The notes: generated by a model not told the origin, from the letters alone. Counted from the stretch's first letter, positions 10,353-19,247 are shown. The stretch: DNA of 20,000 nucleotides from Neocallimastix lanati (nom. inval.) (GCA_016946835.1 JACVTC010000007.1:965001-985000), one strand, 5' to 3'. Program-made: numbers and translations.

Positions 10353-12032
10353 ATGAAGCAATTTAATATGATTTATCTATTTTTAATCATTATTTTAATT
10401 CATACTATACAAGCTAAATTTATTTATTCTTGTACTCAAAAGAAAACTATTGCTTTAACTTTTGATGATGGTCCTTACCTTTATACCCAAGAATTAGTAG
10501 ATTATCTTCTTGATAAGCATCCTGATGTTAAGGTCACTTTCTTTCAATTAGGTCAATTTCATTACCCATTTGCTACGGATGTTAAGGAGTATCAAAAGGC
10601 AATGAAGCAAGCTCATGATAATGGATTTCAAATTGCTTCTCATACCTTCACTCATAAAATTTCTTCGGATATGAATGAATTTAAGAAAAATTTAGATAAA
10701 AATGATGATTTCATTGAAAAGGTTACTGGTGATCGTCCACGCTATTTACGTGCTCCAAAGGGTCACTGTGATAGTACCTGTTTAAGTCATGTGGATGAGT
10801 GGGGTTACCGTTTAATTCAATGGGATACCGATACTAATGATTGGGATTTAGAATCCTCTGGTTCTGCGGAGCAACGTGTTAAAGATTCTGTTGATTTCTT
10901 AAAGAAGGAATTTGCTAAGGAAAAAGATAGTTATCTTATTCTTATGCATGATACTGAAGAATATACCGTTCGTGAAATTGCTCCTTGGATTATTGAAAAT
11001 AGTGGTATGAAGGAAAAAGGTTATCGTTTTGTTACCGTCGCTGAATGTCTTGGAGAAAAGGATAGTATGTACAGATCTGGTAACAGTTATGGCGGTGGTA
11101 ATACCAATCAAGGAGATAACTCTACCTCCACAGATAAAGTTTCTACTAATGGACGTTGCGGTAGTGAGTATGGTCGTTGTCCTTCCGGTGAATGCTGTAG
11201 TAAATATGGTTACTGTGGTACCAGTGAAGCTCACTGTAGCGTCTCTAAAAGTTGTCAATCCAAGTATGGTCTCTGTCAATCCGATTCCGGTAATCCAGTC
11301 GTAGTAGATGAACCCACTACCACAGATAAGGTTTCTACTAATGGACGTTGTGGTAGTGAGTATGGTCGTTGTCCCACCGGTCAATGCTGTAGTAAATATG
11401 GCTACTGTGGTACCAGTGATGATTACTGTAGCGTCTCTAAAAGTTGTCAATCCAAGTATGGTCAATGTCAATCCGGTTCTAGTAATCCAGTCGTAGTAGA
11501 TGAACCCACTACCACGGATAAGGTTTCTACTAATGGACGTTGTGGTAGTGAGTATGGTCGTTGTCCTTCCGGTGAATGTTGTAGTAAATATGGTTACTGT
11601 GGTACCAGTGAAGCTCACTGTAGCGTTTCTAAAAGTTGTCAATCCAAGTATGGTCTCTGTCAATCCGATTCCGGTAATCCGGTCGTTGATGAACCCACTA
11701 CCACGGATAAGGTTTCTACTAATGGACGTTGTGGTAGTGAGTATGGTCGTTGTCCATCCGGTGAATGCTGTAGTAAATATGGCTATTGTGGTACCAGTGA
11801 TAATTACTGTCTTGCTTCTAAAAGTTGTCAATCCAAGTATGGTCAGTGTAAAACCGATTCCTACAGTGACCTTACGCCTGACACCTCTGAAAAAATCTCT
11901 ACAAATGGAAAATGTGGTGGTAATAATGGAAAATGCCCATCTGGTCAATGTTGTAGTAAATATGGTTATTGTGGCACTGGATCAAAGTATTGTAGTTCCG
12001 GATGTCAAAGTGCCTTTGGAGAATGTCATTAA
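10353..12032 (+). CDS. Secreted polysaccharide (probably chitin) deacetylase, CE4 domain plus five CBM18 domains
   Basis: 559 residues, intron-free, ending in TAA. Start choice: an in-frame TAA at 10335-10337 is separated from this ATG only by AAA codons, so no earlier start exists. Residues 1-21 form a signal peptide (hydrophobic core, likely cleavage after A21). Residues 26-235 are a NodB/CE4 domain: TFDDG (36-40; D38 candidate base, D39 metal), H97 and H101 (metal), RAPKG (133-137), WDTDTNDW (157-164) and LMH (197-199; H199 candidate acid). A Gly/Ser/Asn linker (242-260) with a possible N-glycosylation site at N256 follows. Five hevein-like domains come next, each with eight Cys, first Cys at 269, 333, 397, 460 and 521. 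There is no membrane segment or anchor at the C-terminus. CE4 enzymes deacetylate chitin, peptidoglycan or xylan; chitin is inferred from the CBM18 modules. The likely role is remodelling its own wall or binding chitin outside the cell. Confidence 0.95.
   Translation: MKQFNMIYLFLIIILIHTIQAKFIYSCTQKKTIALTFDDGPYLYTQELVDYLLDKHPDVKVTFFQLGQFHYPFATDVKEYQKAMKQAHDNGFQIASHTFTHKISSDMNEFKKNLDKNDDFIEKVTGDRPRYLRAPKGHCDSTCLSHVDEWGYRLIQWDTDTNDWDLESSGSAEQRVKDSVDFLKKEFAKEKDSYLILMHDTEEYTVREIAPWIIENSGMKEKGYRFVTVAECLGEKDSMYRSGNSYGGGNTNQGDNSTSTDKVSTNGRCGSEYGRCPSGECCSKYGYCGTSEAHCSVSKSCQSKYGLCQSDSGNPVVVDEPTTTDKVSTNGRCGSEYGRCPTGQCCSKYGYCGTSDDYCSVSKSCQSKYGQCQSGSSNPVVVDEPTTTDKVSTNGRCGSEYGRCPSGECCSKYGYCGTSEAHCSVSKSCQSKYGLCQSDSGNPVVDEPTTTDKVSTNGRCGSEYGRCPSGECCSKYGYCGTSDNYCLASKSCQSKYGQCKTDSYSDLTPDTSEKISTNGKCGGNNGKCPSGQCCSKYGYCGTGSKYCSSGCQSAFGECH
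11133..12029 (+). repeat. In-frame tandem repeat encoding five chitin-binding domains
   Basis: Units start at about 11133, 11325, 11517, 11706 and 11889, with periods of 192, 192, 189 and 183 bases. Units 1 and 3 encode the same domain and linker except for one missing Val codon, and differ only by a few synonymous changes. Units 2 and 4 share features absent from 1 and 3: T-S-D before the sixth Cys, Y-G-Q-C at the end and the codon run tatggcta. This shows duplication of a two-domain block. Unit 5 is more diverged and two residues shorter between Cys 6 and Cys 7. Confidence 0.93.
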
Positions 12033-12096
12033 AGAACAACTAAACAATTATCAACCACTTTTTAATTTAAAATTTTAAAATCAGATAAAAAAAAAA

Positions 12097-12102
12097 AATA
12101 AA
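12097..12102 (+). promoter_or_regulatory. Possible polyadenylation signal AATAAA
   Basis: AATAAA lies 65 bases after the stop codon of the deacetylase gene. The motif and distance suit a eukaryotic 3' end, but the same hexamer occurs by chance many times in this AT-rich DNA. Confidence 0.2.
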
Positions 12103-12424
12103 TCAAGTAAAAATAAAAATAAATCAATACATAAATAATTAAATACAAATAAGAAGCAAGATAGAAAGAAAAGAAAATAAAAAAAAAAATTAAGATAAAA
12201 TAAAATATATATATATAGAAGGAAACAGTTAATAGTAATTATATAAGTTTTAACCAAATTTTATTATCAATATATTCATAATAAATAAATAAATAAACAA
12301 TCAATCAATCAACCATTCAACCAATCCACCAAATCAATATAAAAAAAAAAAAAAAGGATTCAAGAAAAGAAAAGGGAATAATTTTAATATTTATCATAAT
12401 AACTCATAACATATATTTAATTTA

Positions 12425-12426
<2 letters not shown>

Positions 12427-12478
<52 letters not shown>
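12427..12478. repeat. poly(T) tract, 52 bases
   Basis: The longest uninterrupted homopolymer in the window. On the minus strand it reads as a 52-base poly(A), which could mark the tail of an old retroposed copy, but no recognisable body lies beside it. Confidence 0.9.
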
Positions 12479-12483
<5 letters not shown>

Positions 12484-12582
12484 TAATTTTAATTTTTTTT
12501 CCTTTTTTATTTTTTATAATAAAAATAAAATAAGTATTATTTTTTTTTAATATTTATATTTTTATTATTTTTTTTATATTCA

Positions 12583-12650
<68 letters not shown>

Positions 12651-13436
12651 TTTATATATAATTATTTTAATCTATAATTATATAAATAATTTTTATATAC
12701 ATATATAAAAAAAAGAAAAAGAAAAAAAAAAAGAAAAGATATAGAAAAATAATAATATAAATATATAAAATTAATAATATCATTTTTATTTTTATTTTTA
12801 TTTTTATTTTTTAAATATATATATTTTAATATTCAATTTATAATTAATAGTTTAAATATAATTTATAATTTAAATATAATTAATTAATAGTTTAAATATA
12901 ATTAATAATTTAAATATATCAATATCATATCATTTTTTATTATAATAAACATATATTAACTATCAATATCAATATTTATATTATTTAAATATCATTTTAT
13001 TATTAAATCTTTTTAGTTTTTATATTTATTATATTTAAAACCTCCAAATTAATCACATCATTTCAAACTAAAAAGAATTTTTATTTTTTTATTTTTTTTT
13101 TTTTTAACATTTGGTTAAAAAAAAAATTATATTTATAATTTATATATTTAATTATATACCTCAAAACCCCTTTAATTATTTGAATAATAATAATTCATTA
13201 TTATTCAAAAAATAAAAAATAAAAATAAATAATAATTATAATTATAATAATAATAGTAATAATAATAATAATTAATAATAATTATAAAAGAAATATATAT
13301 AATATATACTTTTATAATTAATTTTTAAAATCTTTTAAACAAAAAATATAAAAATATATTATTATTCCTTTAAATTCCCTTAAATTTCTGGTATAAGAAA
13401 TAAAGAAATTTATTTACCTCTTTATTCTTATATTTT

Positions 13437-13438
<2 letters not shown>

Positions 13439-13482
<44 letters not shown>
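13439..13482. repeat. poly(T) tract, 44 bases
   Basis: An uninterrupted T run flanked by short CT-rich sequence on both sides (ttcc before, ccttctacttcttc after). No gene or element body is seen next to it. Confidence 0.9.
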
Positions 13483-14136
13483 CCTTCTACTTCTTCTATA
13501 TATATATCTATATAAATGTAATATCTATATTATTTTTTTTTTTATTTTTATAATTAAATTTATTTTTATTTTTGAAAAATATATATTATTTTATCCTTAG
13601 TAAATAATAATAATAATAATAATTTAAAAATATTGAAATAAATAATTAAATAATTGAATATCTATAAAAACTATTTATATATTTATTTTGATATTTTTAT
13701 TTTATTTTATTTTATTTTATTTTTACTATTTTATATATTATTCAAAAATAAAAATTAAAATAAAAATAAAAAATAAAAATTAAAAAAAAAAGAAAGAAAA
13801 TAATAATATAATAATAATAATAATAATTATATATATAAAAAAAAAATAATGAAAATTTCAAAATCTTTTATTTATAAATGTCTTTTATTTATATCATTTT
13901 AAAAATTTCAATTCATTTATAAATATATTGTATATTTTTTTTTTATTCATTTTTTTTATAAATAACTTTTAAATATATAAATTAAAAAAAAAAAATAATA
14001 ATAATAAAAAATAAAAAATAAAAAAGAAAAAAAAAAAAAAAAAACTTGTAAACATTTTTTTTTTACTTGATAAAGTGTGCTATCCTATTTATTTTTATTT
14101 TATTTTAGGTTATTATTATTATTTTATTATTTTATT

Positions 14137-14310
14137 ATATTTATTCTCATTAATTATTATTTTATTATTATTATTTTATTAATATTTTATTATATTTATT
14201 CTCATTAATTATTATTATATTATTATTATTTAATTATTTTATTATATTTACACTCATTAATTATTATTTTATTATATGTATTCTCATTAATTATTATTTT
14301 ATTATTTTTA
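14137..14310. repeat. Degenerate tandem repeat around ctcattaattattatt, four copies
   Basis: The core string ctcattaattattatt starts at 14146, 14201, 14253 and 14283, embedded in ttattatatttatt sequence. Spacing is 55, 52 and 30 bases, so the units differ in the length of the TTA-rich filler. Confidence 0.85.
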
Positions 14311-14847
14311 TTTTTTTTTTTTTTTACTCTATAAATTAAACTTATAGGCAAGGAAATCGTAATGTCCCTTTTAAGAAAGAAATAAAAAAAAAAAAATTTA
14401 TACATATATATTGAGGCTAAATGTTTTTTATTATTATTATTATTATTTTATACATACATTTTTTTTTTTTAATTAATGCATAAATTTTTATTTTTATTTT
14501 TATTTTTTTTAAAAAAATTATATATAGATATAGATATATTTATTTATTATTAACAATAATTGCTGCTGTAAAAAAAAAAAAAATAAAAAATAAAGTAAAT
14601 GCATATTTATTATTATTCTAAACTTTAAAATTTTCATAGTTTTTTTACTTTAATTTTTTTTTTTTGGGGAATTAAGTTTAAAAGTTAACTTCATATATAT
14701 TTCATGATTAATTAATTAATAATGCATAACAAAAAAAAAAAAAAAAAAAAAAAAAAAAACAATGAAAACTTTCATATTTTAACTTTATATACTTTTCCTT
14801 TCTCTCTCTCTTTTTTTTATTTTTTTTATTTGTAATATTCAAAATAA

Positions 14848-14887
<40 letters not shown>

Positions 14888-15416
14888 TCTATCTATATAG
14901 AATAATCAAAAATTAGTTTTAATTAGTATAGAGTAAAAAAAGAAAAAAAAATTATTTTTTTTTATATATTTATTAATATTTTTTACTATTATTATCTTAA
15001 AATTATTAATCTCTTTCTTTTATTTATTTAAATCTTTACATTTTTTTTTTTTATAATTTTATTTCATACATAAAAATTAATTATATATTTTATCTAATAA
15101 TAAAAATAACAAAAAAAAAAATATTATTATATATAAAACCAATTATTATTATAAATATAAATGTTTTTTGACAATGATTAAAAATATATATATATATATA
15201 TATATATCAAATATATTATAAATTTATAAATTAATGAAAATTTTTTCTATGGAAATAAAATAAAAAAAAAAAAATAAAAAATTTAAAAAATTAAAAAATG
15301 GATACATCAACTATAAAAAAAAACATATATATAAATATATAAATATAAATATAATTTTTTTTTTCTTTATTACTTTTCTATTTCTAATTTCAACAGAAAC
15401 TTTTTGACATTTAATA
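14311..15416. other. AT-rich intergenic DNA, no gene seen
   Basis: A less biased patch at 14338-14375 (cttataggcaaggaaatcg) has no assignable product. There is an A29 run at 14731-14759, a (CT)n patch near 14803-14811 and an (AT)n run near 15185-15207. Sequence at about 14835-14940 faintly resembles the 15.7 and 17.2 kb duplication segments, but simple composition makes this uncertain. Confidence 0.65.
14851..14886. repeat. Trinucleotide repeat (AAT)12
   Basis: Twelve uninterrupted AAT units, followed by atctatctatat. It is non-coding as far as can be seen. Confidence 0.95.
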
Positions 15417-15440
15417 CTTTTCAAAATTAGAATTTATACT

Positions 15441-15471
<31 letters not shown>

Positions 15472-15760
15472 TTAAGGAAAAATATATATATATTTTTTTT
15501 CTTTTCTTCTTTTTCTTTGACATTAAAAATTTGACATATAAAGAAAAAAAAAAGAAAAAGAAAAAAAAAAAGAAAAAAAAAAGTTTAATATTTTATTTTA
15601 TTTTATTTTTATTTTTATTTTTATATTTATATTTATATTTATATTTATTTTTATTTATTTTATACTAAAAAAAAAAAAAAAAATTCATGCAATGTAAATT
15701 GTCATATTCTGTAGATTTTTTTTTTTTTTTTTTTAAATATATAAAAATAAATTAATAATT
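15417..15760. repeat. Segmental duplication, copy 1
   Basis: Ordered anchors here recur in the same order in the copy at 16722-17265. They are cttttcaaaattagaattta at 15417, tttctttgacat at 15512, aagtttaatatttt at 15581, gtcatattct at 15701 and aaatatataaaaataaatta at about 15735. The matches are separated by homopolymers of different length, so the copies are old or have slipped. No coding content was seen. Confidence 0.65.
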
Positions 15761-15952
15761 TTATAAATTTTAAAAAATATTAAAATAGTTTATTTAATAC
15801 AGTGTAAAATAATTTTTTTTTTTTTTGTATATTTTATTTTATTTTTTTTTTTTTTTTATTCTTACTTTATTTATTTTATTTTAAATTATTATACTCTATT
15901 ATCTTTTATTATTTAAATCTTTTTTTCTTTTTTCTTTTACTATTGAATAGTT

Positions 15953-16006
<54 letters not shown>

Positions 16007-16690
16007 TAAAATATAAATATCATTAATATTTATTCATATTTTTAAATGTTTAACGTTGTCATTTCAGAGATTTTACTAAAATAAAATGGATTATGTCTTG
16101 ATTTTATTATTTATTTTATGTTATTTTATTATTATTTTATTATTATTTTATGTTAATTTTATTATTATTATTATTTTGTTATTATTTTATTATTATTTTA
16201 TTATTATTTTATGTTATTTTATTATTTAATTTTTTTTTTTTTATTATTTATTTTTATTTAACTAATATTATTTAATATTGCCTTTAAATAATTTTTTTTT
16301 ATAGTTCCTAAAACAACTTGTAACTAATGATATAATCCTAAAAATTTTAATTAAACTCTATAAGAATATTATCAAATTTTAAAGTTGTAAGCGAGTGAGG
16401 CTTAAAGTAGTATATTCTATAGATTCTGTAGATTCTATAGACTCTATATATTATATATATTATATATATTTTTTAGAATAATGGTAACTTTTTATTATTT
16501 ATTTTTTTTTTCTTTTTCTTTTTTTTTTTTTAAAAAAAAAAAAAACTATTCTATATTTATATATATTAAATAATTTATAGAATAATTAAAAATCCTATCA
16601 AAAAAAAAAAAAAAGAAAAAAAAGATATGGATAAATCACAAAGGAAATCGATTGACAGTTTTAAAAAATATATATTGACAAGTTCAAGAA

Positions 16691-16721
<31 letters not shown>
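15761..16721. other. AT-rich intergenic DNA between the two duplicated segments
   Basis: Contents include a T45 run at 15955-15999, TTA-rich repeats at about 16098-16245 and a T-A palindromic junction at about 16519-16545. The least biased part, 16305-16481, is open in one frame except for a TAA at 16380-16382; the product is not recognised. A 41-codon frame at 16627-16752 begins M-D-K-S-Q-R-K-S-I-D and runs through nine Lys codons of a poly(A) tract; it is too short and too homopolymer-dependent to call. Confidence 0.55.
16414..16449. repeat. 9-bp tandem repeat, four copies (attctatag type)
   Basis: Four consecutive 9-base units: attctatag, attctgtag, attctatag and actctatat. Read in the frame that is open here, they would encode a short Ser-Ile/Val-Asp repeat. 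Confidence 0.85.
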
Positions 16722-17199
16722 CTTTCAAAAATTAGAATTTATACTTTCTTAAAAAAAAAAAAAAATTTTTGGATATAATAATTTCTTTGACATTTTTTTT
16801 TTTAAAAAAAAAGTTAAGAAAGAAAGAAAGAAACAAAAAGTTTAATATTTTTTTTTTTTTTTTTTTTATTTCTTATTTATATTTTTTTTTTTAAATTTTA
16901 TTTTATGTATATATTTCTATATATATATATATATATTATTTATAAAATAATAATTATTATCATTTTTTTTTTTTTTTGTTTTTATATGTATGTGTATATT
17001 CATTATTCTTATATGTGTATATTCATTATTCTCTTTTTAAAATATTCGTATATTCATCCGTTTTTTTTTTTTAAAAAAAATTTATCAATATATAAAATGT
17101 TAATTTTTATTACTAAACTAATCCAAAAATATTTATTTTTATAAAAGTATATATAAATGTCATATTCTTGTATTTTCTATATATTTTCTGTATATTTTT

Positions 17200-17230
<31 letters not shown>

Positions 17231-17265
17231 TTTTTTTTTAATATATAAAATAAATTAATAAATGC
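16722..17265. repeat. Segmental duplication, copy 2
   Basis: Matches copy 1 in order: ctttcaaaaattagaattta at 16722, tttctttgacat at 16782, aagtttaatatttt at 16839, gtcatattct at 17159 and aatatataaaataaattaat at about 17240. The offset is about 1305 to 1258 bases in the first half and about 1458 after it, which implies an insertion of about 200 bases in this copy (roughly 16860-17150). That extra part contains the low-complexity frame at 16905-17144, which is not accepted as a gene. Confidence 0.65.
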
Positions 17266-17541
17266 TAAAATGTTTATCAAAAAAAAAAAAATTTAGTTGG
17301 TATAAAGTATAATAAAAATATTTTTTATTTTTATTTTTATTTATTTATTTATTAATAATTATTTGATTTTTTTTTTTTTTATTTTTTAATTAATTATTTT
17401 TTTTTTTTATTTTTTTTATTCATTTATTATTATTTATTATTTATTATTTATTTATTATTATTATTTATTATAATTTATTATTTATTATTAATTTATTTTT
17501 CTCTATTTTTTATTATTTAAAACTTTTTTTTTTTTTTTTTG

Positions 17542-17572
<31 letters not shown>

Positions 17573-17846
17573 ACTTCCTACACAATAATTAATTATTAAT
17601 TAATTATAAATTTATTAAAAAAATTTTTTTTCCCTTTTACTATAGAATATTTATATGTATTTTTTTTTTTAAATATTTAATTATTATTATTATAAATGAT
17701 TTTTTTTTTTTTTTTTAAATATTTTAATTATTATATATTTATATATATTATTATTATTAATATAAATTACCTATAATTATTATTATTATTATTATTTATT
17801 AATTAATAGTATTAATATGATTAATTAATATTTTTAATTTAATGGT

Positions 17847-17880
<34 letters not shown>

Positions 17881-18045
17881 TTGTTTTATTTATGTTAAAA
17901 AAAAATATATATATATATATTTATATATTTATATTCATATGAAATAAAAAATAGACAAGGGGAGATGATTGAAATCCTTTAAATAACATCTTTCATAAAA
18001 AAAAAAAAATTAGAGTATATTATTATAATATACTATATAACTATA

Positions 18046-18086
<41 letters not shown>

Positions 18087-18490
18087 TAATTTGTTATTTT
18101 AAAAAGGAAATAGGATGAAAAAGTTAATAGGTTTCAAATTTAAAAATTTTTTTTTTTTTTTTTACTTTTTTTTTTTCTTTTTTTTAAAAAAAAAAAAAAA
18201 AAAAAAGAAAAGAAATTAAGATAAAAAAAGTATTTAAAAAATACATACAATGCAATGATATATATATTTAAATATATAAATATATATATATATTTATTTT
18301 TTTTTATTTTTATTTTTTTTATTTTTATTTTTATTTTTATTTTTTTTTTTTATTTTTTGTAACGAATAAATGTACTTTTTTTTTTTTTTTTTTTTTTTTA
18401 AAATCCATTTGTCCATTTGTCCATGTATTTATTAAATTAAAAAAAAAAAAAAAAAATTTAATATTGAATTTCTTATTCTTAAAGCCTTTT
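17266..18490. other. AT-rich intergenic DNA, no gene seen
   Basis: Contents include TTA/TTTA repeats at 17420-17490, a T29-type run ending near 17877, an (AT)n run at about 18049-18078, a T-A junction near 18172-18206, and a short ccatttgt direct repeat at about 18404-18425. Slightly less biased patches at 17950-18000 and 18095-18145 show no recognisable product. Confidence 0.7.
17524..17571. repeat. Homopolymer hairpin, T17-G-A30
   Basis: A run of 17 T, one G and then 30 A forms a perfect potential hairpin with almost no loop. It is the longest of several T-A junctions of this kind in the window (others near 7187-7213, 9900-9924 and 16519-16545). Confidence 0.9.
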
Positions 18491-18511
18491 TTTTTTTTTT
18501 TTATCAATTCA

Positions 18512-18615
18512 CAGTGATGGGAAGTGAGAAGTGGCGCCTGCGGCCTCTATCCTTTCGATCGGATAGGTTTCAGGAAGAAGAACCTTATTAAAAAAAAAAA
18601 AAAAAAAAAAAAAAA
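18512..18615 (+). other. GC-rich island ending in poly(A), unknown element
   Basis: This is the most GC-rich stretch outside the gene (18517-18583). It follows a T-rich tract and a cacag that resembles a 3' splice site. It contains ggcgcc (18533-18538) and a 6-bp hairpin (ctatcc at 18547-18552, ggatag at 18561-18566, 8-base loop). A 24-codon ATG frame occupies 18517-18591, starting M-G-S-E-K-W. It ends in an A27 run at 18589-18615. It shares the gatcg...accttа-type end and poly(A) with the units at 18794 and 19001, so it may be a diverged relative. It could be a stranded exon, a small RNA gene or a short retroposed element. The hairpin loop resembles a tRNA T-arm, but no cloverleaf can be built. 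Confidence 0.35.
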
Positions 18616-18693
18616 GGTTTTTTTTTTTTTTATAATAATAATAAAATGTTAAGGTGTTTTTCCTTCAAAAACAAAAAAAAAAAAAAAAAAAAA

Positions 18694-18790
18694 TCATTCA
18701 TGGTAAGAGGGGATGGGAGAAGTGAGTGAGGAAGGAAGTTTCTTATAGTAAGGAATTGAAGTTTAATTTAAAAAAAAAAAAATTTTTTTT
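18694..18790. other. Purine-rich island, unknown
   Basis: A G/A-rich stretch (18704-18755) sits between an A-run and another A-run. It includes a gtaaga string after atg at 18703 that resembles a 5' splice site. A gatggga...agtgag stretch resembles part of the island at 18517, but this could be shared purine bias. No product is recognised. Confidence 0.3.
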
Positions 18791-18793
18791 ATT

Positions 18794-18936
18794 CTACTAA
18801 TGAAAAAAAAAGTTTATGGGGAGGGTGTTGAATTTAAAAATGAAGAGGAAGGAAGGAAGGAAGGATCCTAGGTAAGTGATCGATTGGTAGTACCTTACTC
18901 ATTGATAAAAAAAAAAAAATTTTTTTAATGCTTAAT

Positions 18937-18972
<36 letters not shown>

Positions 18973-19000
18973 CTTAATAGCTTCTTTTTTTCTACTATTT
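18794..19000 (+). repeat. Roughly 210-bp tandem unit, copy 1
   Basis: Starts ctactaatga. It then has a tttatgggg patch, a purine tract with gaagaggaaggaaggaagg, a gatcgat patch, agtaccttactcatt, a poly(A) run, a T run, aatgcttaatag, a T30 run and aatacttaatag. The same order of blocks is seen in the next unit from 19001 at an offset of 207 to 211 bases. The unit also holds ggtaagt (18871), which resembles a 5' splice site, but no exon is evident. Confidence 0.8.
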
Positions 19001-19204
19001 CTACTAATGATAAAAAAAAAAAGAAAAATTTATGGGGGGAATTGAATTAAAAATGAAGAGGAAGGAAGGAAGGCTCATAGAGGAAAACGATCGATCGATA
19101 GTACCTTACTCATTTATTAAAAAAAAAAAAAAAAAAAAAAAAAATTTTTTTTAATACATAGTAGTTTTTTTTTTCCTTTTTTTTTTTTTTTTTTAATGCT
19201 TAAT

Positions 19205-19246
<42 letters not shown>
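19001..19246 (+). repeat. Roughly 210-bp tandem unit, copy 2
   Basis: Begins ctactaatga at 19001 and repeats the block order of the preceding unit, including gaagaggaaggaaggaagg (about 19055), cgatcgatcgat (19088), agtaccttactcatt (19100), a poly(A) run (to 19144), aatacatagtag (19153) and aatgcttaatag (19195). It ends in a T40 run at 19207-19246. The G-rich and purine blocks are better conserved than the homopolymers. No protein or known RNA is recognised. Confidence 0.8.

Positions 19247-19247
<1 letters not shown>

Larger units (their letters stand above)
12103..14136. other. AT-rich intergenic DNA downstream of the deacetylase, no gene seen
   Basis: Contents include short ATAA/ATCA runs at 12280-12320, (AT)n blocks at about 12580-12605 and 12618-12645, a taatagtttaaatataat direct repeat at about 12845-12915, (AAT)n blocks near 13245-13272 and 13606-13622, and (TTTTA)n near 13695-13722. 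Slightly less biased stretches at 13030-13080 and 13370-13435 hold no recognisable product. Confidence 0.7.

Noticed and set aside
10899-11948. A 349-codon minus-strand frame opposite the deacetylase gene
   Set aside because: It is Thr/Ile-rich with a repeat that simply mirrors the CBM18 units. It stays open because the sense strand rarely uses codons whose complements are stops in that frame, and the in-phase repeat copies this five times. It has no recognisable domain.
11029-12078. Plus-strand frames of 91, 62 and 192 codons in another phase of the deacetylase gene
   Set aside because: These are shadow frames across the CBM18 repeats, rich in Val and Met with no domain. The true frame has a signal peptide, a CE4 domain and conserved Cys.
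16627-16752. 41-codon plus-strand frame starting M-D-K-S-Q-R-K
   Set aside because: The first 22 residues look fairly normal, but the frame passes through a 28-base poly(A) as nine Lys and ends in a duplicated non-coding segment. It has no recognisable similarity.
18532-18566. tRNA or RNA polymerase III promoter boxes in the GC island
   Set aside because: The ttcgatc loop and a tggcgcctgcgg string are only partial matches to box B and box A. They lie too close together, and no acceptor or anticodon stem can be formed.
18871-19025. Possible intron with ggtaagt, a tactaat branch-like site and a following ag
   Set aside because: The motifs fall in repeated, non-coding units with no open exon on either side, so there is no gene to place the intron in.
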